This document shows, one piece after another, positions 8,366-17,061 of a DNA stretch of 38,070 bases. Position 1 is the first letter of the stretch. Each line of letters starts with the position of its first letter. The position numbers and the translations under genes are program-made. The notes below the pieces were generated by a model. That model did not search any database and had not been told where the DNA came from. It worked only from the letters and a program-made list of their open reading frames with translations. Where the stretch lies: NCBI GenBank assembly GCA_030037395.1, contig JASHRJ010000115.1, positions 1 to 38,070 on the forward strand, written 5' to 3'. This stretch comes from Thermoplasmata archaeon. GTDB taxonomy: Archaea; Thermoplasmatota; Thermoplasmata; Lutacidiplasmatales; UBA184.

Positions 8366-9897
8366 GCCGCCGACTCGGCGTCGATCTGCGCTCGCTGGAG
8401 GCGCGCGGAGAAGTCGACGAACACCGTCTTGATCTCGGTGAACTCCTCGATCGCCGCGCTGCCGGCCTCTCGGCCGCCGTTGCCGGTGTTCTTGATCCCG
8501 CCGAACGGCAGGTGGACCTCGGCCCCGATCGTCGGGGCGTTAACGTAGGTGATCCCGGCCTCCAGATCGCCGACGGCGCGGAAGGCGCGGTTCACGTCCC
8601 GAGTGTAGATGGACGACGAGAGACCGTAGTCGATGTCGTTCGCCACCCGCACCGCCTCCTCGTACGTCCCGACCCGGATCACGGAAAGGACCGGGCCGAA
8701 GATCTCCTCCCGGGAGATCCGGGTTCCGTGGGCCGTCTCGAAGATCGTCGGCTGGAGGAAGTAGCCGCGGTCGTAGGCCCCGCCCCGAAGCTTCTCGCCC
8801 CCGTACCGGAGCTTCGCCTCGCGGGTGCCGAGGGCGATGTAGTCGAGGATCTTGCGCTCCTGGTCGGCGGAGGCGACCGGTCCCATCCCGGTCGTAGGGT
8901 CGAGCGGGTCGCCGACCGGGAACCGGTCCAAGCGCTGGGTGAGCATCGTCAGGAACGGCTCGTACACCTTCTCGTGGACGATCAGGCGGCTGGTCGCGGT
9001 GCAGCGCTGGCCCGCGGTGCCGAACGCCCCGAAGAGGACCCCCTCGAGCGCGAGCGGCAGGTCCGCGTCCTCCATCACGATCACCGGGTTCTTCCCTCCG
9101 AGCTCGAGGTGGACCATCTTCAGGCCCTTCGCCCCGCGCTGGTAGACCTCCCGGCCGGCGTCGACGCCGCCGGTGAACGAGACCGCCCGGACCCGCGGGT
9201 CCTCGACCAGGGCGTTCCCGACGAGCCCCCCAGGACCGGTGACGAGGTTGAGCACTCCGGGCGGGACCCCCGCCTCCTCGTAGAGGCGAACGACCTCCGC
9301 GCCGCATCGCGCGGTGGCGCTGGCCGGCTTGAACACGACGGTGTTGCCCGAGATCAGCGCCGCGGCGATCTTCCAGTTGGGGATTGCGGTGGGAAAGTTC
9401 CAGGGGGTGATGCAGGCGACGACCCCTTTGGGCTGCCGGACCGTCAGGCAGAACTTCGACCGGAGCTCGGAGGGGACGGTCTCGCCGGTCAGGCGGCGCC
9501 CCTCGCCGGCCATGTACTCGATGAAGTCGATCGACTCCTGTACGTCCCCGAGCCCTTCGCTGAGGACCTTGCCCATCTCGCGGGTCACGAGCCGGCCGAG
9601 CTCGGGCTTCCGCTCGCGCATCCGGTGGGCGACCGAGAGCAGGATCTCGCCGCGCTTCGGCGCCGGCGTCTGCCGCCAGCCCGGGAACGCCCGCGCGGCG
9701 GCCTCGGTCGCTCGGCGCACGTCCTCGACCCCCGCGGCGACGAACGAGCCGACCGTCTCGCCCGTTGCCGGGTTGGTCGAGGTGAACCGCTCGGCCTTCG
9801 GCGGCGTCGCCCAGCGCCCGTCGATGAACAACCCGTACTCCCCTTCCAACGCCCGCACCCCCTCGCGGCCGGGCCCGGAGCGGTGCCGAAGGTACAT
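8362..9897 (-). CDS. NAD(P)-dependent aldehyde dehydrogenase
   Basis: This 511-residue protein is a full-length aldehyde dehydrogenase oxidising an aldehyde to the acid. Visible signatures are TPWNFPTAIPNWKIAAAL (catalytic Asn), the nucleotide-binding VSFTGG segment, LELGGKNPVIV (general-base Glu), the catalytic Cys in AGQRCTATSRLIV near residue 310, and EEIFGPVLSV near 408. The HLPFGGIKNTGNGGREAG tail resembles semialdehyde dehydrogenases such as alpha-ketoglutarate semialdehyde dehydrogenase, but the substrate cannot be settled from sequence. The ATG at 9897 is divergent from serS across a 72-base gap with a strong inverted repeat. A small coiled-coil gene follows with a 4-base overlap. Confidence 0.92.
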   Translation of the reverse strand: MYLRHRSGPGREGVRALEGEYGLFIDGRWATPPKAERFTSTNPATGETVGSFVAAGVEDVRRATEAAARAFPGWRQTPAPKRGEILLSVAHRMRERKPELGRLVTREMGKVLSEGLGDVQESIDFIEYMAGEGRRLTGETVPSELRSKFCLTVRQPKGVVACITPWNFPTAIPNWKIAAALISGNTVVFKPASATARCGAEVVRLYEEAGVPPGVLNLVTGPGGLVGNALVEDPRVRAVSFTGGVDAGREVYQRGAKGLKMVHLELGGKNPVIVMEDADLPLALEGVLFGAFGTAGQRCTATSRLIVHEKVYEPFLTMLTQRLDRFPVGDPLDPTTGMGPVASADQERKILDYIALGTREAKLRYGGEKLRGGAYDRGYFLQPTIFETAHGTRISREEIFGPVLSVIRVGTYEEAVRVANDIDYGLSSSIYTRDVNRAFRAVGDLEAGITYVNAPTIGAEVHLPFGGIKNTGNGGREAGSAAIEEFTEIKTVFVDFSARLQRAQIDAESAA

Positions 9898-9900
9898 AGG

Positions 9901-9918
9901 GGTGGCGCACGCGCCACC
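9901..9918. promoter_or_regulatory. Inverted repeat between aldehyde dehydrogenase and serS
   Basis: The arms GGTGGCGC and GCGCCACC are perfect over 8 bases with a 2-base spacer, immediately upstream of the aldehyde dehydrogenase ATG and in the gap it shares with serS. A dimeric regulator acting on one or both genes is a reasonable guess. There is no convincing A/T box nearby. Confidence 0.4.
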
Positions 9919-9969
9919 CGCTCGAACCGGGAGGAAACTCTTTCGCGCGGTACGGCTGCTCCGCCGGTG

Positions 9970-11250
9970 GTGATCGACGTCGAGCTCCTGAGGAGCGACC
10001 CCGCCAAGGTCGAGGAGAACCTGGCCCGGCGGAGGAATCCCGCCTACCTCGAACTGCTCGCCCGCGTGCGGGAGAAGGACTCCCTCTGGCGGGTCAGCGT
10101 ACGCGAGGCGGACCGTCTTCGGGCCGCCCGCAACGCGCTAGGCCAGCAGATCGCGGCGGCTCGGAAGGAAGGACGGCCGGTCGACGAGATGGTCGGGGCG
10201 TCGAGAAGCGCCCCGGCCGCGCTCGACGCCGCCGCGGAGGCCGAGGGGCGGCTCCGGCGAGAGCGCGACGACCTGCTGCGGCGGCTGCCGAACCTCCTCG
10301 ACCCGTCGGTGCCGTACGGCAAGGACGACACCGAGAACGTCGTGGTGACCACGTGGGGAACGCCGACCGAGCCGCGGGGGCCGGATCGGCCGCACGGGGA
10401 GGCCCTGGAGGCCCTCGGGTTTGCCGAGTTCGAGCGCGGCCGCCGGGCGAGCGGCGCCGGGTTCTACTACCTGCGGGGCCCGCTCGTGCTCCTCGACCTC
10501 GCCCTCCAGCGGTTCGCCCTCGATCTTCTGGTCGCGCGCGGGTTCACCCCGGTGGTCCCGCCGTTCCTCCTGCGTCGCGAGCCGTACGAGGCGGTGACCG
10601 ACCTCGCCGATTTCGAGAAGGTGATGTACAAGATCGACGGCGAGGAGCTCTACCTGATCGCGACGAGCGAGCACCCGCTCGCCGCGCTCTACCAGGGGGA
10701 GATCCTGGACGAGGGGTCCGTTCCCCTCCGCCTCGCCGGGCTCAGCACGAACTTCCGACGCGAGATCGGCGGCCACGGGGTCGACCAGAAGGGGCTGTTC
10801 CGGGTGCACCAGTTCGCCAAGGTCGAGCAGTTCGTCTTCTGCCGCCCGGAGGAGTCGACGGCGATCCACGAGGAGCTCCGCGCCAACGCGGAGGAGGTGT
10901 TCCGACGGCTGGAGATCCCGTACCGGGTCGTGAACGTCTGCACGGGAGACGTCGGCACGGTCGCATCCCACAAGTACGACGTCGAGGCGTGGTTCGCGCG
11001 CCAGCGCGGCTACCGCGAGGTCGTGAGCTGCTCGAACTGCACCGACTACCAGGCCCGGGCCCTCGGGATCCGGCTCGGCAAGGCCGGCAAGCCCGGGAAG
11101 GTCGTACCGCACACGCTGAACTCGACCGCGGTCGCCACTCCCCGGGCGCTGGTCGCGATCGTGGAACAGTACCAGCGCGCCGACGGGACGCTCGAGGTAC
11201 CGGCGGTACTGAGGCCGTACCTCGACGGCCGGGACACGCTCGGCGGCTGA
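9970..11250 (+). CDS. serS: Seryl-tRNA synthetase, bacterial/common type
   Basis: This 426-residue class II synthetase charges tRNA-Ser. It has the N-terminal tRNA-binding coiled coil (residues about 25-105, starting IDVELLRSDP), class II motif 2 (STNFRREIGGHGVDQKGLFR) and a motif 3 region (HTLNSTAVATPRALVAIVEQ). TSEHPLAALY near residue 237 is the serine-binding TxE-type motif. It is the common SerRS and not the rare zinc-dependent methanogen type. I chose the GTG at 9970 because it gives the usual start just before IDVELL; the GTG at 9967 is equally possible. The frame remains open far upstream, opposite the aldehyde dehydrogenase gene, which is a shadow. Confidence 0.95.
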   Translation: MIDVELLRSDPAKVEENLARRRNPAYLELLARVREKDSLWRVSVREADRLRAARNALGQQIAAARKEGRPVDEMVGASRSAPAALDAAAEAEGRLRRERDDLLRRLPNLLDPSVPYGKDDTENVVVTTWGTPTEPRGPDRPHGEALEALGFAEFERGRRASGAGFYYLRGPLVLLDLALQRFALDLLVARGFTPVVPPFLLRREPYEAVTDLADFEKVMYKIDGEELYLIATSEHPLAALYQGEILDEGSVPLRLAGLSTNFRREIGGHGVDQKGLFRVHQFAKVEQFVFCRPEESTAIHEELRANAEEVFRRLEIPYRVVNVCTGDVGTVASHKYDVEAWFARQRGYREVVSCSNCTDYQARALGIRLGKAGKPGKVVPHTLNSTAVATPRALVAIVEQYQRADGTLEVPAVLRPYLDGRDTLGG

Positions 11251-11282
11251 GGGGCCTCGGGCGGCGCGTCGGGCGTCCGCGA

Positions 11283-11310
11283 GGACCGGGCCGAAGCGCT
11301 TTCGGTCCGG
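11283..11310. promoter_or_regulatory. Imperfect hairpin between serS and the helicase gene
   Basis: The stretch contains CCGAA and TTCGG arms around GCGCT, flanked by further complementary GGACC/GGTCC bases. It could be a processing or termination structure of the serS transcript or part of the helicase leader. No T-run follows it. Confidence 0.25.
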
Positions 11311-11327
11311 CGGCTCTTGCGCGGCGG

Positions 11328-13019
11328 ATGCCCCGACAGCCCCGGCTCGAAGAGTTCGCCACGGCCGAGGGGCCCGACTCTCCTCGGCTGCGGTTCGCAA
11401 GGCCGTTCGCCGAGCCGCTGCCGGGGATATGGCGGGCCGACGGCGGCACCGTCGAGCACCCGCTGCTACGACCCGGGGAGATCCGGGCGCTGCCGTTCCA
11501 GCTCGATCTCGCGCGGGTCGGGCTCGCGGAGGACCTGCTCGTCGTGCTCCCCACGGGCCTCGGCAAGACGGTCATCGCCGCGCTGATCGCGGCGGAGGTC
11601 CTCCGTCGGGGGCCGGGCAAGGTCCTGGTGCTCGCCCCCACCCGCCCGCTCGTCCAGCAGCATGCGGACGCGTTCGGGCGGTGGCTCGTGCCGCTGCGGA
11701 GTTCCCGGTTCACCGGGACCGTTCGCCGGCCGATCCGGCAGGGGGCCTGGGAGGACTCCGACCTCGTCTTCGCCACGCCCGAGATCGTGGACCACGACCT
11801 GAAGGAAGGTCGGTACCGCCTCGACGACGTGGCGCTGCTCGTGTTCGACGAGGCGCACCACGCGGTGGGCAAGTACGCCTACGTCCCCATCGCGGAGCGC
11901 TACCGCACGGAGCGGCCGGCGGCCGGCCGGGTGCTCGGCCTCACCGCCTCGCCGGGCGGAAAGGACGAGCGGATCGAGGAGGTCGTCGGCGCCCTCGGCG
12001 TGCAGCGCATCGAGGCCCGTTCCCGCGAGGACGAGGGGGTTCGAGAGCACGTCCAGGCCGTGGAGGTCGAACAACGCTGGGTCGACCTGCCGCCGGCGAC
12101 CGCGCGGCTGCGGGACCTCCTCGCCACGGCGGCGCGGGAGGTCGCACGCAAGCTCCAGCGGATGGGCTACCTGAGGAAGAAGCCGATCACCTCCCTTTCG
12201 GTCAAGGACCTCATCGCGCTCCGGGCGGAGATTTTCGCGCGCCCCGGGCCGATGGTCCGTCGGTTCGGGCCGCTGTTCCATCAGCTGGTCCTGCTGCACC
12301 TGCACCATGCCCAGGAGCGCCTCGAGACCCAGGGGGTCCGGCCGTTCCTGCAGTACGTGGACCGGGTCGAGGCGAAGGAGAAGAGGGGGCGGGGGGACCT
12401 CGCGTTCCTCAAGCTCCCCGCGGTCGTCCAGGCGCGGGCGGAGGCGACCGCGTTCCTCGAGACGACGAAGGAGGCGTCGCACCCGAAGCTCGACGCCCTG
12501 GTCGGCCTGGTGCGCGAGACCTTGGAACAGCCCCGAGAGCACCCGCCGCGGCTCCTCGTCTTCGCCCAGTACCGCGACACGATCCAGTCGATCCAGGAGC
12601 TGCTCGAGCTCCAGGGCTGGAAGGTCGGCCGGTTCGTGGGGCAGGCGACCCGGGACCGGGATGACCCGGGGATGAGCCAACGGGACCAGGCCAGGGTCCT
12701 CGGGGACTTCCGGGCCGGCCGGTTCCCGATCCTGGTCGCGAGCAGCGTGGCCGAGGAGGGGCTCGATGTGCCGGACGTCGACCGGGTCGTCTTCTTCGAG
12801 TCGGTTCCGAGCGAGATCCGAGCGATCCAGCGCCGGGGCCGCACCGGGCGCACCTCCCTGGGGCGCGTCACGGTCCTCCTGACCCGGGAGACCCGGGACG
12901 TCGCCTACCAGGTCGCGGAGGTCCGGCGGGAGAAGGCGATGCGCAGGATCGTCCGGCGCCTCTCGGCCGAGGGCCGGCGCCGCGGGACGCGGCCAGCCGG
13001 ACCCCCCCTTAAGGCTTGA
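11328..13019 (+). CDS. Hef/FANCM-type SF2 helicase without the XPF nuclease domain
   Basis: This 563-residue protein shows the superfamily 2 motifs of archaeal Hef: Walker A PTGLGKT (residues 75-81), APTRPLVQQH, DEAHH (174-178), LTASPGGKDERIEEV, a helical insert between the two RecA-like lobes (about 260-400), then FAQYRDTIQSIQELL, ASSVAEEGLDVPDVD and the arginine-finger motif QRRGRTGR near residue 520. In full-length Hef an XPF-type endonuclease and HhH region follow; here the protein ends shortly after motif VI with a basic tail, so it is helicase only. It probably acts on stalled or branched replication forks. The ATG at 11328 follows serS by 77 bases; the longer open frame upstream overlaps serS and is a shadow. 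Confidence 0.9.
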   Translation: MPRQPRLEEFATAEGPDSPRLRFARPFAEPLPGIWRADGGTVEHPLLRPGEIRALPFQLDLARVGLAEDLLVVLPTGLGKTVIAALIAAEVLRRGPGKVLVLAPTRPLVQQHADAFGRWLVPLRSSRFTGTVRRPIRQGAWEDSDLVFATPEIVDHDLKEGRYRLDDVALLVFDEAHHAVGKYAYVPIAERYRTERPAAGRVLGLTASPGGKDERIEEVVGALGVQRIEARSREDEGVREHVQAVEVEQRWVDLPPATARLRDLLATAAREVARKLQRMGYLRKKPITSLSVKDLIALRAEIFARPGPMVRRFGPLFHQLVLLHLHHAQERLETQGVRPFLQYVDRVEAKEKRGRGDLAFLKLPAVVQARAEATAFLETTKEASHPKLDALVGLVRETLEQPREHPPRLLVFAQYRDTIQSIQELLELQGWKVGRFVGQATRDRDDPGMSQRDQARVLGDFRAGRFPILVASSVAEEGLDVPDVDRVVFFESVPSEIRAIQRRGRTGRTSLGRVTVLLTRETRDVAYQVAEVRREKAMRRIVRRLSAEGRRRGTRPAGPPLKA

Positions 13020-13042
13020 GTCGGACGCCGCCCTCCCGGGAG

Positions 13043-13050
13043 CCTAAAGA
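13043..13050 (+). promoter_or_regulatory. Possible TATA box of the kdp operon
   Basis: CCTAAAGA is centred 34 bases before the kdpF ATG in a gap of 61 bases. It is the only A/T-rich element there, apart from CTTAAG at the very end of the helicase gene. Confidence 0.4.
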
Positions 13051-13080
13051 GCCTGCCCGCCCCGAACGCCGACGAACGGC

Positions 13081-13194
13081 ATGGGCGCTGCGGCGTGGGT
13101 CGCCCACGATCTCGGCCTCGTCACGCTCACGGGGCTCGTGTTCGCCCTGACGGCCTACCTCGTGTACACGATGCTGCACCCCGAGCGGATCTGA
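13081..13194 (+). CDS. kdpF: KdpF, small subunit of the Kdp potassium pump
   Basis: This 37-residue reading frame lies exactly where kdpF is expected, 10 bases before kdpA. It encodes one hydrophobic helix (LVTLTGLVFALTAYLVYTML) with a short tail ending HPERI. KdpF is known as a single-span peptide of about 30 residues that stabilises the KdpABC complex in the membrane. Length, topology, position and the YLVYTMLHPE ending (bacterial KdpF ends with a similar Tyr-Leu...Pro-Glu) all agree. It is easily missed because of its size. Confidence 0.88.
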   Translation: MGAAAWVAHDLGLVTLTGLVFALTAYLVYTMLHPERI

Positions 13195-13204
13195 GCAGGG
13201 GCCC

Positions 13205-14917
13205 ATGGGATTCGACCCGCGGACCCTGTGGGATGTCGTCGCGCTGGTCGGGGTCGTCCTCGCGATCGCGCCGTGGTTCGGCCGCTACCTGGGTCGGATC
13301 TACATGGACCGACCGCTGGTCGGCGACACGATCCTCACGCCGATCGAGCGCGGGATCTACCGCCTCCTCGGGACCTCGCCGCGCCACTCGATGCGCGCGC
13401 GCGAGTACATGCTCGCCGTCCTCGTCGTCAACGGCGGCCTGCTGGGGTTCCTGTTCCTCTTCTTCCTGTGGCAGGCGCTGCTTCCCGGCGACCCGACCGG
13501 CGCCCCCGGGATGCGCTGGGACCTCGCCTTCCACTCCGCGTCCAGCCTCGTCACGAACACGGACTTCACGCACTTCACCAACGAGTCCCAGCTGAGCCTC
13601 GCCTCGCTGACGGTCGCCTGGCCGGCGGCCCTGTTCGTCTCGCCGGCGACCGGGCTGGCGGTCGCGGCGGCCATGGTCCGGGGCTTCGTCCGCCGGGACG
13701 GCACGCTGGGGAACTTCTACGTGGACCTCGTACGCTCGGTCACGCGGCTGCTGCTGCCGCTGAGCATCCTGTTCGCCCTGGTGATGGTCCTGCTCGGGGT
13801 CCCCGAGACGTTCACCGCGTACGTCATCGCGCACCCGCTGACCGGGGGCACGCAGACGATCTACCTCGGGCCGGTCGCCTCGTACCAGTCGATCTCGCTC
13901 CTCGGCACGAACGGCGGCGGCTTTTACTCCGCGAACATGGCGAGCCCGCTCGCGAACCCGTCGGCGGTCTCCAACCTGTTCGGCGTGTTCGTGATGATGC
14001 TGATCCCCTTCGGGGCCCCGTTCGCGTTCGCCACGATGGTCCGCCGCCACGGCGAGGCGTGGCCGTACATGATCACGATCGTCATCGTCTTCTCGGTCGC
14101 GCTCGGCCTGTTCATTGCGTACCAGGCCGCCACGAACCCCTTCCTGTCCGGCGTGGCCGGTCTCGGCGCGCAGACGAACGGCTACCCCGTCGGCCAGGAG
14201 GTCCGGTTCAGCCTGCCCGAGAGCTCGCTGTTCCAGGTGACCAGCGTCTACTCGAACGTCGGCGCGAACAACCTGCAGATCGGCTCGATCTCTCCGGTCG
14301 CCCAGCTCGTGCTGTTGTTCGGGATGTTCACCCAGGCGACCCCGGGGGGGGAGGGGACCGGCTTCGGGATGCTGCTCCTGTTCGGCGTCCTCGCCATCTT
14401 CGTCGGCGGCCTCATGGTCGGCCGGACCCCCGAGTACCTCGGCAAGAAGATCGGCACCGGCCATGTCCGCTGGGCCGCGCTCGCGCTCCTCGTGCATCCG
14501 GCGGCGATCCTGCTGCCGACCGCCGTCGCCTTCCTGGGAGGGTTCGTCTCGCTGGCCGGGCTGAGCACCGGCGCCGGCGCCCACGTCTTCACGTCGGTCC
14601 TCTACGAGTTCACGAGCGAGTCGGCGAACAACGGCAGCGCGCTCTCGACCGCCCAGTTCAACGACACGACCCTGTTCTTCAACCTCAGCGGGGCCGTGGT
14701 GATGCTGATCGGCCGGTTCGTGCCGATCTGGGTGATGCTGAAGGTCGGCGAGCGGTTCGCCGGCCAGGAGGCGCTGCCGCCCGGGCCGGGCACGCTGCGG
14801 ACGACCTCGATGACCTACAGCCTCTACCTCACCGTGTTCGTCGTCATCGTCACCGCGCTGATCTTCCTGCCGGTGATGGCCCTCGGGCCGCTCGCCCAGA
14901 TCGTGGGAGGTCCGTAG
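13205..14917 (+). CDS. kdpA: KdpA, potassium-translocating subunit
   Basis: This 570-residue, about ten-span membrane protein forms the K+ channel-like part of the Kdp pump. The pore-loop signatures are present: VTNTDFTHF (first loop), LGTNGGGFYSANMASPLANP (second), YEFTSESANNGSA (third) and the last repeat region before GPLAQI. The first loop has Asp where bacterial KdpA usually has Asn (TNTNW), which might affect selectivity. The ATG at 13205 follows kdpF by 10 bases, and kdpB begins 2 bases after the stop, so the genes are co-transcribed. Confidence 0.96.
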   Translation: MGFDPRTLWDVVALVGVVLAIAPWFGRYLGRIYMDRPLVGDTILTPIERGIYRLLGTSPRHSMRAREYMLAVLVVNGGLLGFLFLFFLWQALLPGDPTGAPGMRWDLAFHSASSLVTNTDFTHFTNESQLSLASLTVAWPAALFVSPATGLAVAAAMVRGFVRRDGTLGNFYVDLVRSVTRLLLPLSILFALVMVLLGVPETFTAYVIAHPLTGGTQTIYLGPVASYQSISLLGTNGGGFYSANMASPLANPSAVSNLFGVFVMMLIPFGAPFAFATMVRRHGEAWPYMITIVIVFSVALGLFIAYQAATNPFLSGVAGLGAQTNGYPVGQEVRFSLPESSLFQVTSVYSNVGANNLQIGSISPVAQLVLLFGMFTQATPGGEGTGFGMLLLFGVLAIFVGGLMVGRTPEYLGKKIGTGHVRWAALALLVHPAAILLPTAVAFLGGFVSLAGLSTGAGAHVFTSVLYEFTSESANNGSALSTAQFNDTTLFFNLSGAVVMLIGRFVPIWVMLKVGERFAGQEALPPGPGTLRTTSMTYSLYLTVFVVIVTALIFLPVMALGPLAQIVGGP

Positions 14918-14919
14918 AC

Positions 14920-17061
14920 ATGCCGGGCGACGCCGGGTCCGCGGTCGCGTCGGGGGCCCACGTTCCGGTCCGTCGGCGCCCGCACACCTCGGCCCGCCGG
15001 GTGCTCGGCGACTCGCTCCGGTTCTTCGGCCTCCGCCACCAGCTGCGGAGGCCGCTGATGTTCTGCGTCTTCGCCCTCTTCCTGTTCGTCGCGATCGTCA
15101 CCGTCTACCCCCGACCGTTCCCGGACATCGCGAAGACCTACCACAGCGGCTACTACCTGGCGATCTCCGTCATCCTGTTCCTGACCGTCTGGTTCGCCAA
15201 CCTCTCCGATGCGATCGCCGAGGCCCAAGGCCGCGCTCAGGCGGAGAGCCTCCGCACGATCCGCAGCGGGATCCGCGCGCGGCAGATCCTTCCGGACGGC
15301 CAGTCGCGCTGGGTGCCCTCGGACGTCCTCCACGTCGGCGACACGGTCGAGATCCGCCCGGGCGAACCGGTCCCTCTCGACGGCGACGTGATCCACGGCG
15401 CGGCGCTGATCGACGAGTCGATGATGACCGGGGAGTCCGAGGCGGTCACCCGCGAGAGCGGGGGGGACAAGACCAGCGTCCTGGGGGGAACCCAGGTGCT
15501 CCAAGGGACGATCCAGGTCCGCATCGCCGCGGCCCGAGGGGAGTCGTTCCTCGACCGCCTGATCCGCCTGGTCGAGGGGCTGGGGCGGGAGCCGACCCCG
15601 AGCGAGATCGCGCTGAGCGTCCTGCTGGCGGCGTTCACGATCACGCTGTTCATCGTCTGCGTCTCGTTCGTCTACCTCGCGAACTTCTCCGGGATCGTCA
15701 CCGTCGATCTCGCGACGATCATCGCGCTGTTCGTCTGCCTGATGCCGACGACGATCGGGGCCCTGCTGCCGGCGATCGGCATCTCCGGCGTGAACCGCGT
15801 CGCGCGCGCGAACGTCATTGCGAAGTCCGGCAAGGCGGTCGAAGCGTCCGGCGATCTGGACGTTCTGATCCTCGACAAGACCGGCACGATCACCGTCGGG
15901 AGCCGGCTCGCCGTGCAGTTCGTGGCGGCGCCGGGGGTGGCGACGGCCGAGCTGCTCGAGGCGGCGCTCCTCTCGTCGACCCTGGACGAGACCCCGGAGG
16001 GCCGCTCGATCGTCCGGCTGGCCGCGCGCCGGAACGCGGCGGCGCGCAAGCTCGAGCCGGGGTCGTTCAAGGTGATGCCGTTTACCGCCGAGCGCCGGAT
16101 GAGCGGGCTGCAGCTGCAGGACGGCACGGAGCTCTACAAGGGCGCGGTCGCCTCGATCGAGGCGTACGGGGCCCTGCTGCCCCCCGAGACCCGTCGGGCG
16201 GCCGCCGACGCAGCGCGCCAGGGGATGACCCCGCTCGCGATCTCCGTGAACCGGCGGATCGTCGGACTCGTGATCCTCAAGGACGTGGTCAAGCCCGGGA
16301 TCCGCGACCGGATTCGCGAGCTCCGCACGATGGGGATTCGCACGATCATGTGCACCGGCGACAATCGTCTGACCGCGGCCGCGATCGCCCAGGAGAGCGG
16401 CGTCGACGAGTTCGTCGCCGAGGCGAAGCCCGAGACCAAGCTCGAGCTGATCCAGCGCGAGAAGGCGGCCGGGCGGCTCGTGGCGATGACCGGGGACGGG
16501 ACGAACGACGCCCCGGCGCTCGCTCGGGCCGATGTCGGCCTCGCGATGAACAGCGGCACCAGTGCCGCCAAGGAGGCCGGCAACATGGTCGATCTCGACA
16601 ACGACCCGACCAAGCTGATCGAGGTCGTCTCGATCGGCAAGCAGCTCCTGATCACCCGCGGGGCGCTCACGACGTTCTCGATCACGAACGACGTCGCGAA
16701 GTACTTCGTGATCATCCCGGCGATCTTCGCGACCGCCGGCGCCCTCGCGCTTCCCGGGGTCACCGCGCTGAACGTGCTCGGGTTCAGCAACCCGTACCTC
16801 GCGATCCTTGCCGCGCTCGTCTTCAACGCGCTCATCATCCCCCTCCTCATCCCGCTCGCGCTCGCCGGGGTGCCGTTCCGGCCGCGCAGCGCGATCGACC
16901 TCCTGCGGAGGAACATGGTGACCTACGGGCTCGGCGGCCTCGTGAGTGCGTTCGTCGGAATCTGGCTGTGCTACGTCCTGCTCGCCTGGCTCGTCGTCCA
17001 GCCGGCGGTCGCCGGCGGGTCGGCGTGGGTCGGGCATGTGCTCCCCCTCGGAGGACGATGA
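14920..17061 (+). CDS. kdpB: KdpB, P-type ATPase subunit
   Basis: This 713-residue ATPase powers K+ uptake. It has the actuator motif MTGESE (residues about 168-173), the phosphorylation motif LDKTGTIT near residue 322, TGDNRLTA near 482 and the hinge motif GDGTNDAPAL near 525, plus the KdpB-type EIALSVLLAAF and MPTTIGALLPAIGISG membrane segments. The Ser in TGES corresponds to the site whose phosphorylation inhibits E. coli KdpB, so that control could exist here. The N-terminus has about 35 extra, Arg-rich residues before the first span. The ATG follows kdpA by 2 bases and the stop overlaps kdpC (ATGA). Confidence 0.97.
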   Translation: MPGDAGSAVASGAHVPVRRRPHTSARRVLGDSLRFFGLRHQLRRPLMFCVFALFLFVAIVTVYPRPFPDIAKTYHSGYYLAISVILFLTVWFANLSDAIAEAQGRAQAESLRTIRSGIRARQILPDGQSRWVPSDVLHVGDTVEIRPGEPVPLDGDVIHGAALIDESMMTGESEAVTRESGGDKTSVLGGTQVLQGTIQVRIAAARGESFLDRLIRLVEGLGREPTPSEIALSVLLAAFTITLFIVCVSFVYLANFSGIVTVDLATIIALFVCLMPTTIGALLPAIGISGVNRVARANVIAKSGKAVEASGDLDVLILDKTGTITVGSRLAVQFVAAPGVATAELLEAALLSSTLDETPEGRSIVRLAARRNAAARKLEPGSFKVMPFTAERRMSGLQLQDGTELYKGAVASIEAYGALLPPETRRAAADAARQGMTPLAISVNRRIVGLVILKDVVKPGIRDRIRELRTMGIRTIMCTGDNRLTAAAIAQESGVDEFVAEAKPETKLELIQREKAAGRLVAMTGDGTNDAPALARADVGLAMNSGTSAAKEAGNMVDLDNDPTKLIEVVSIGKQLLITRGALTTFSITNDVAKYFVIIPAIFATAGALALPGVTALNVLGFSNPYLAILAALVFNALIIPLLIPLALAGVPFRPRSAIDLLRRNMVTYGLGGLVSAFVGIWLCYVLLAWLVVQPAVAGGSAWVGHVLPLGGR

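Noticed and set aside
8512-9966. In-frame upstream extension of serS
   Set aside because: It lies opposite the aldehyde dehydrogenase gene and adds no seryl-tRNA synthetase homology; SerRS starts normally at 9967 or 9970.
13228-14919. In-frame upstream extension of kdpB through kdpA
   Set aside because: It is the alternate frame of kdpA; kdpB has a good ATG 2 bases after the kdpA stop.
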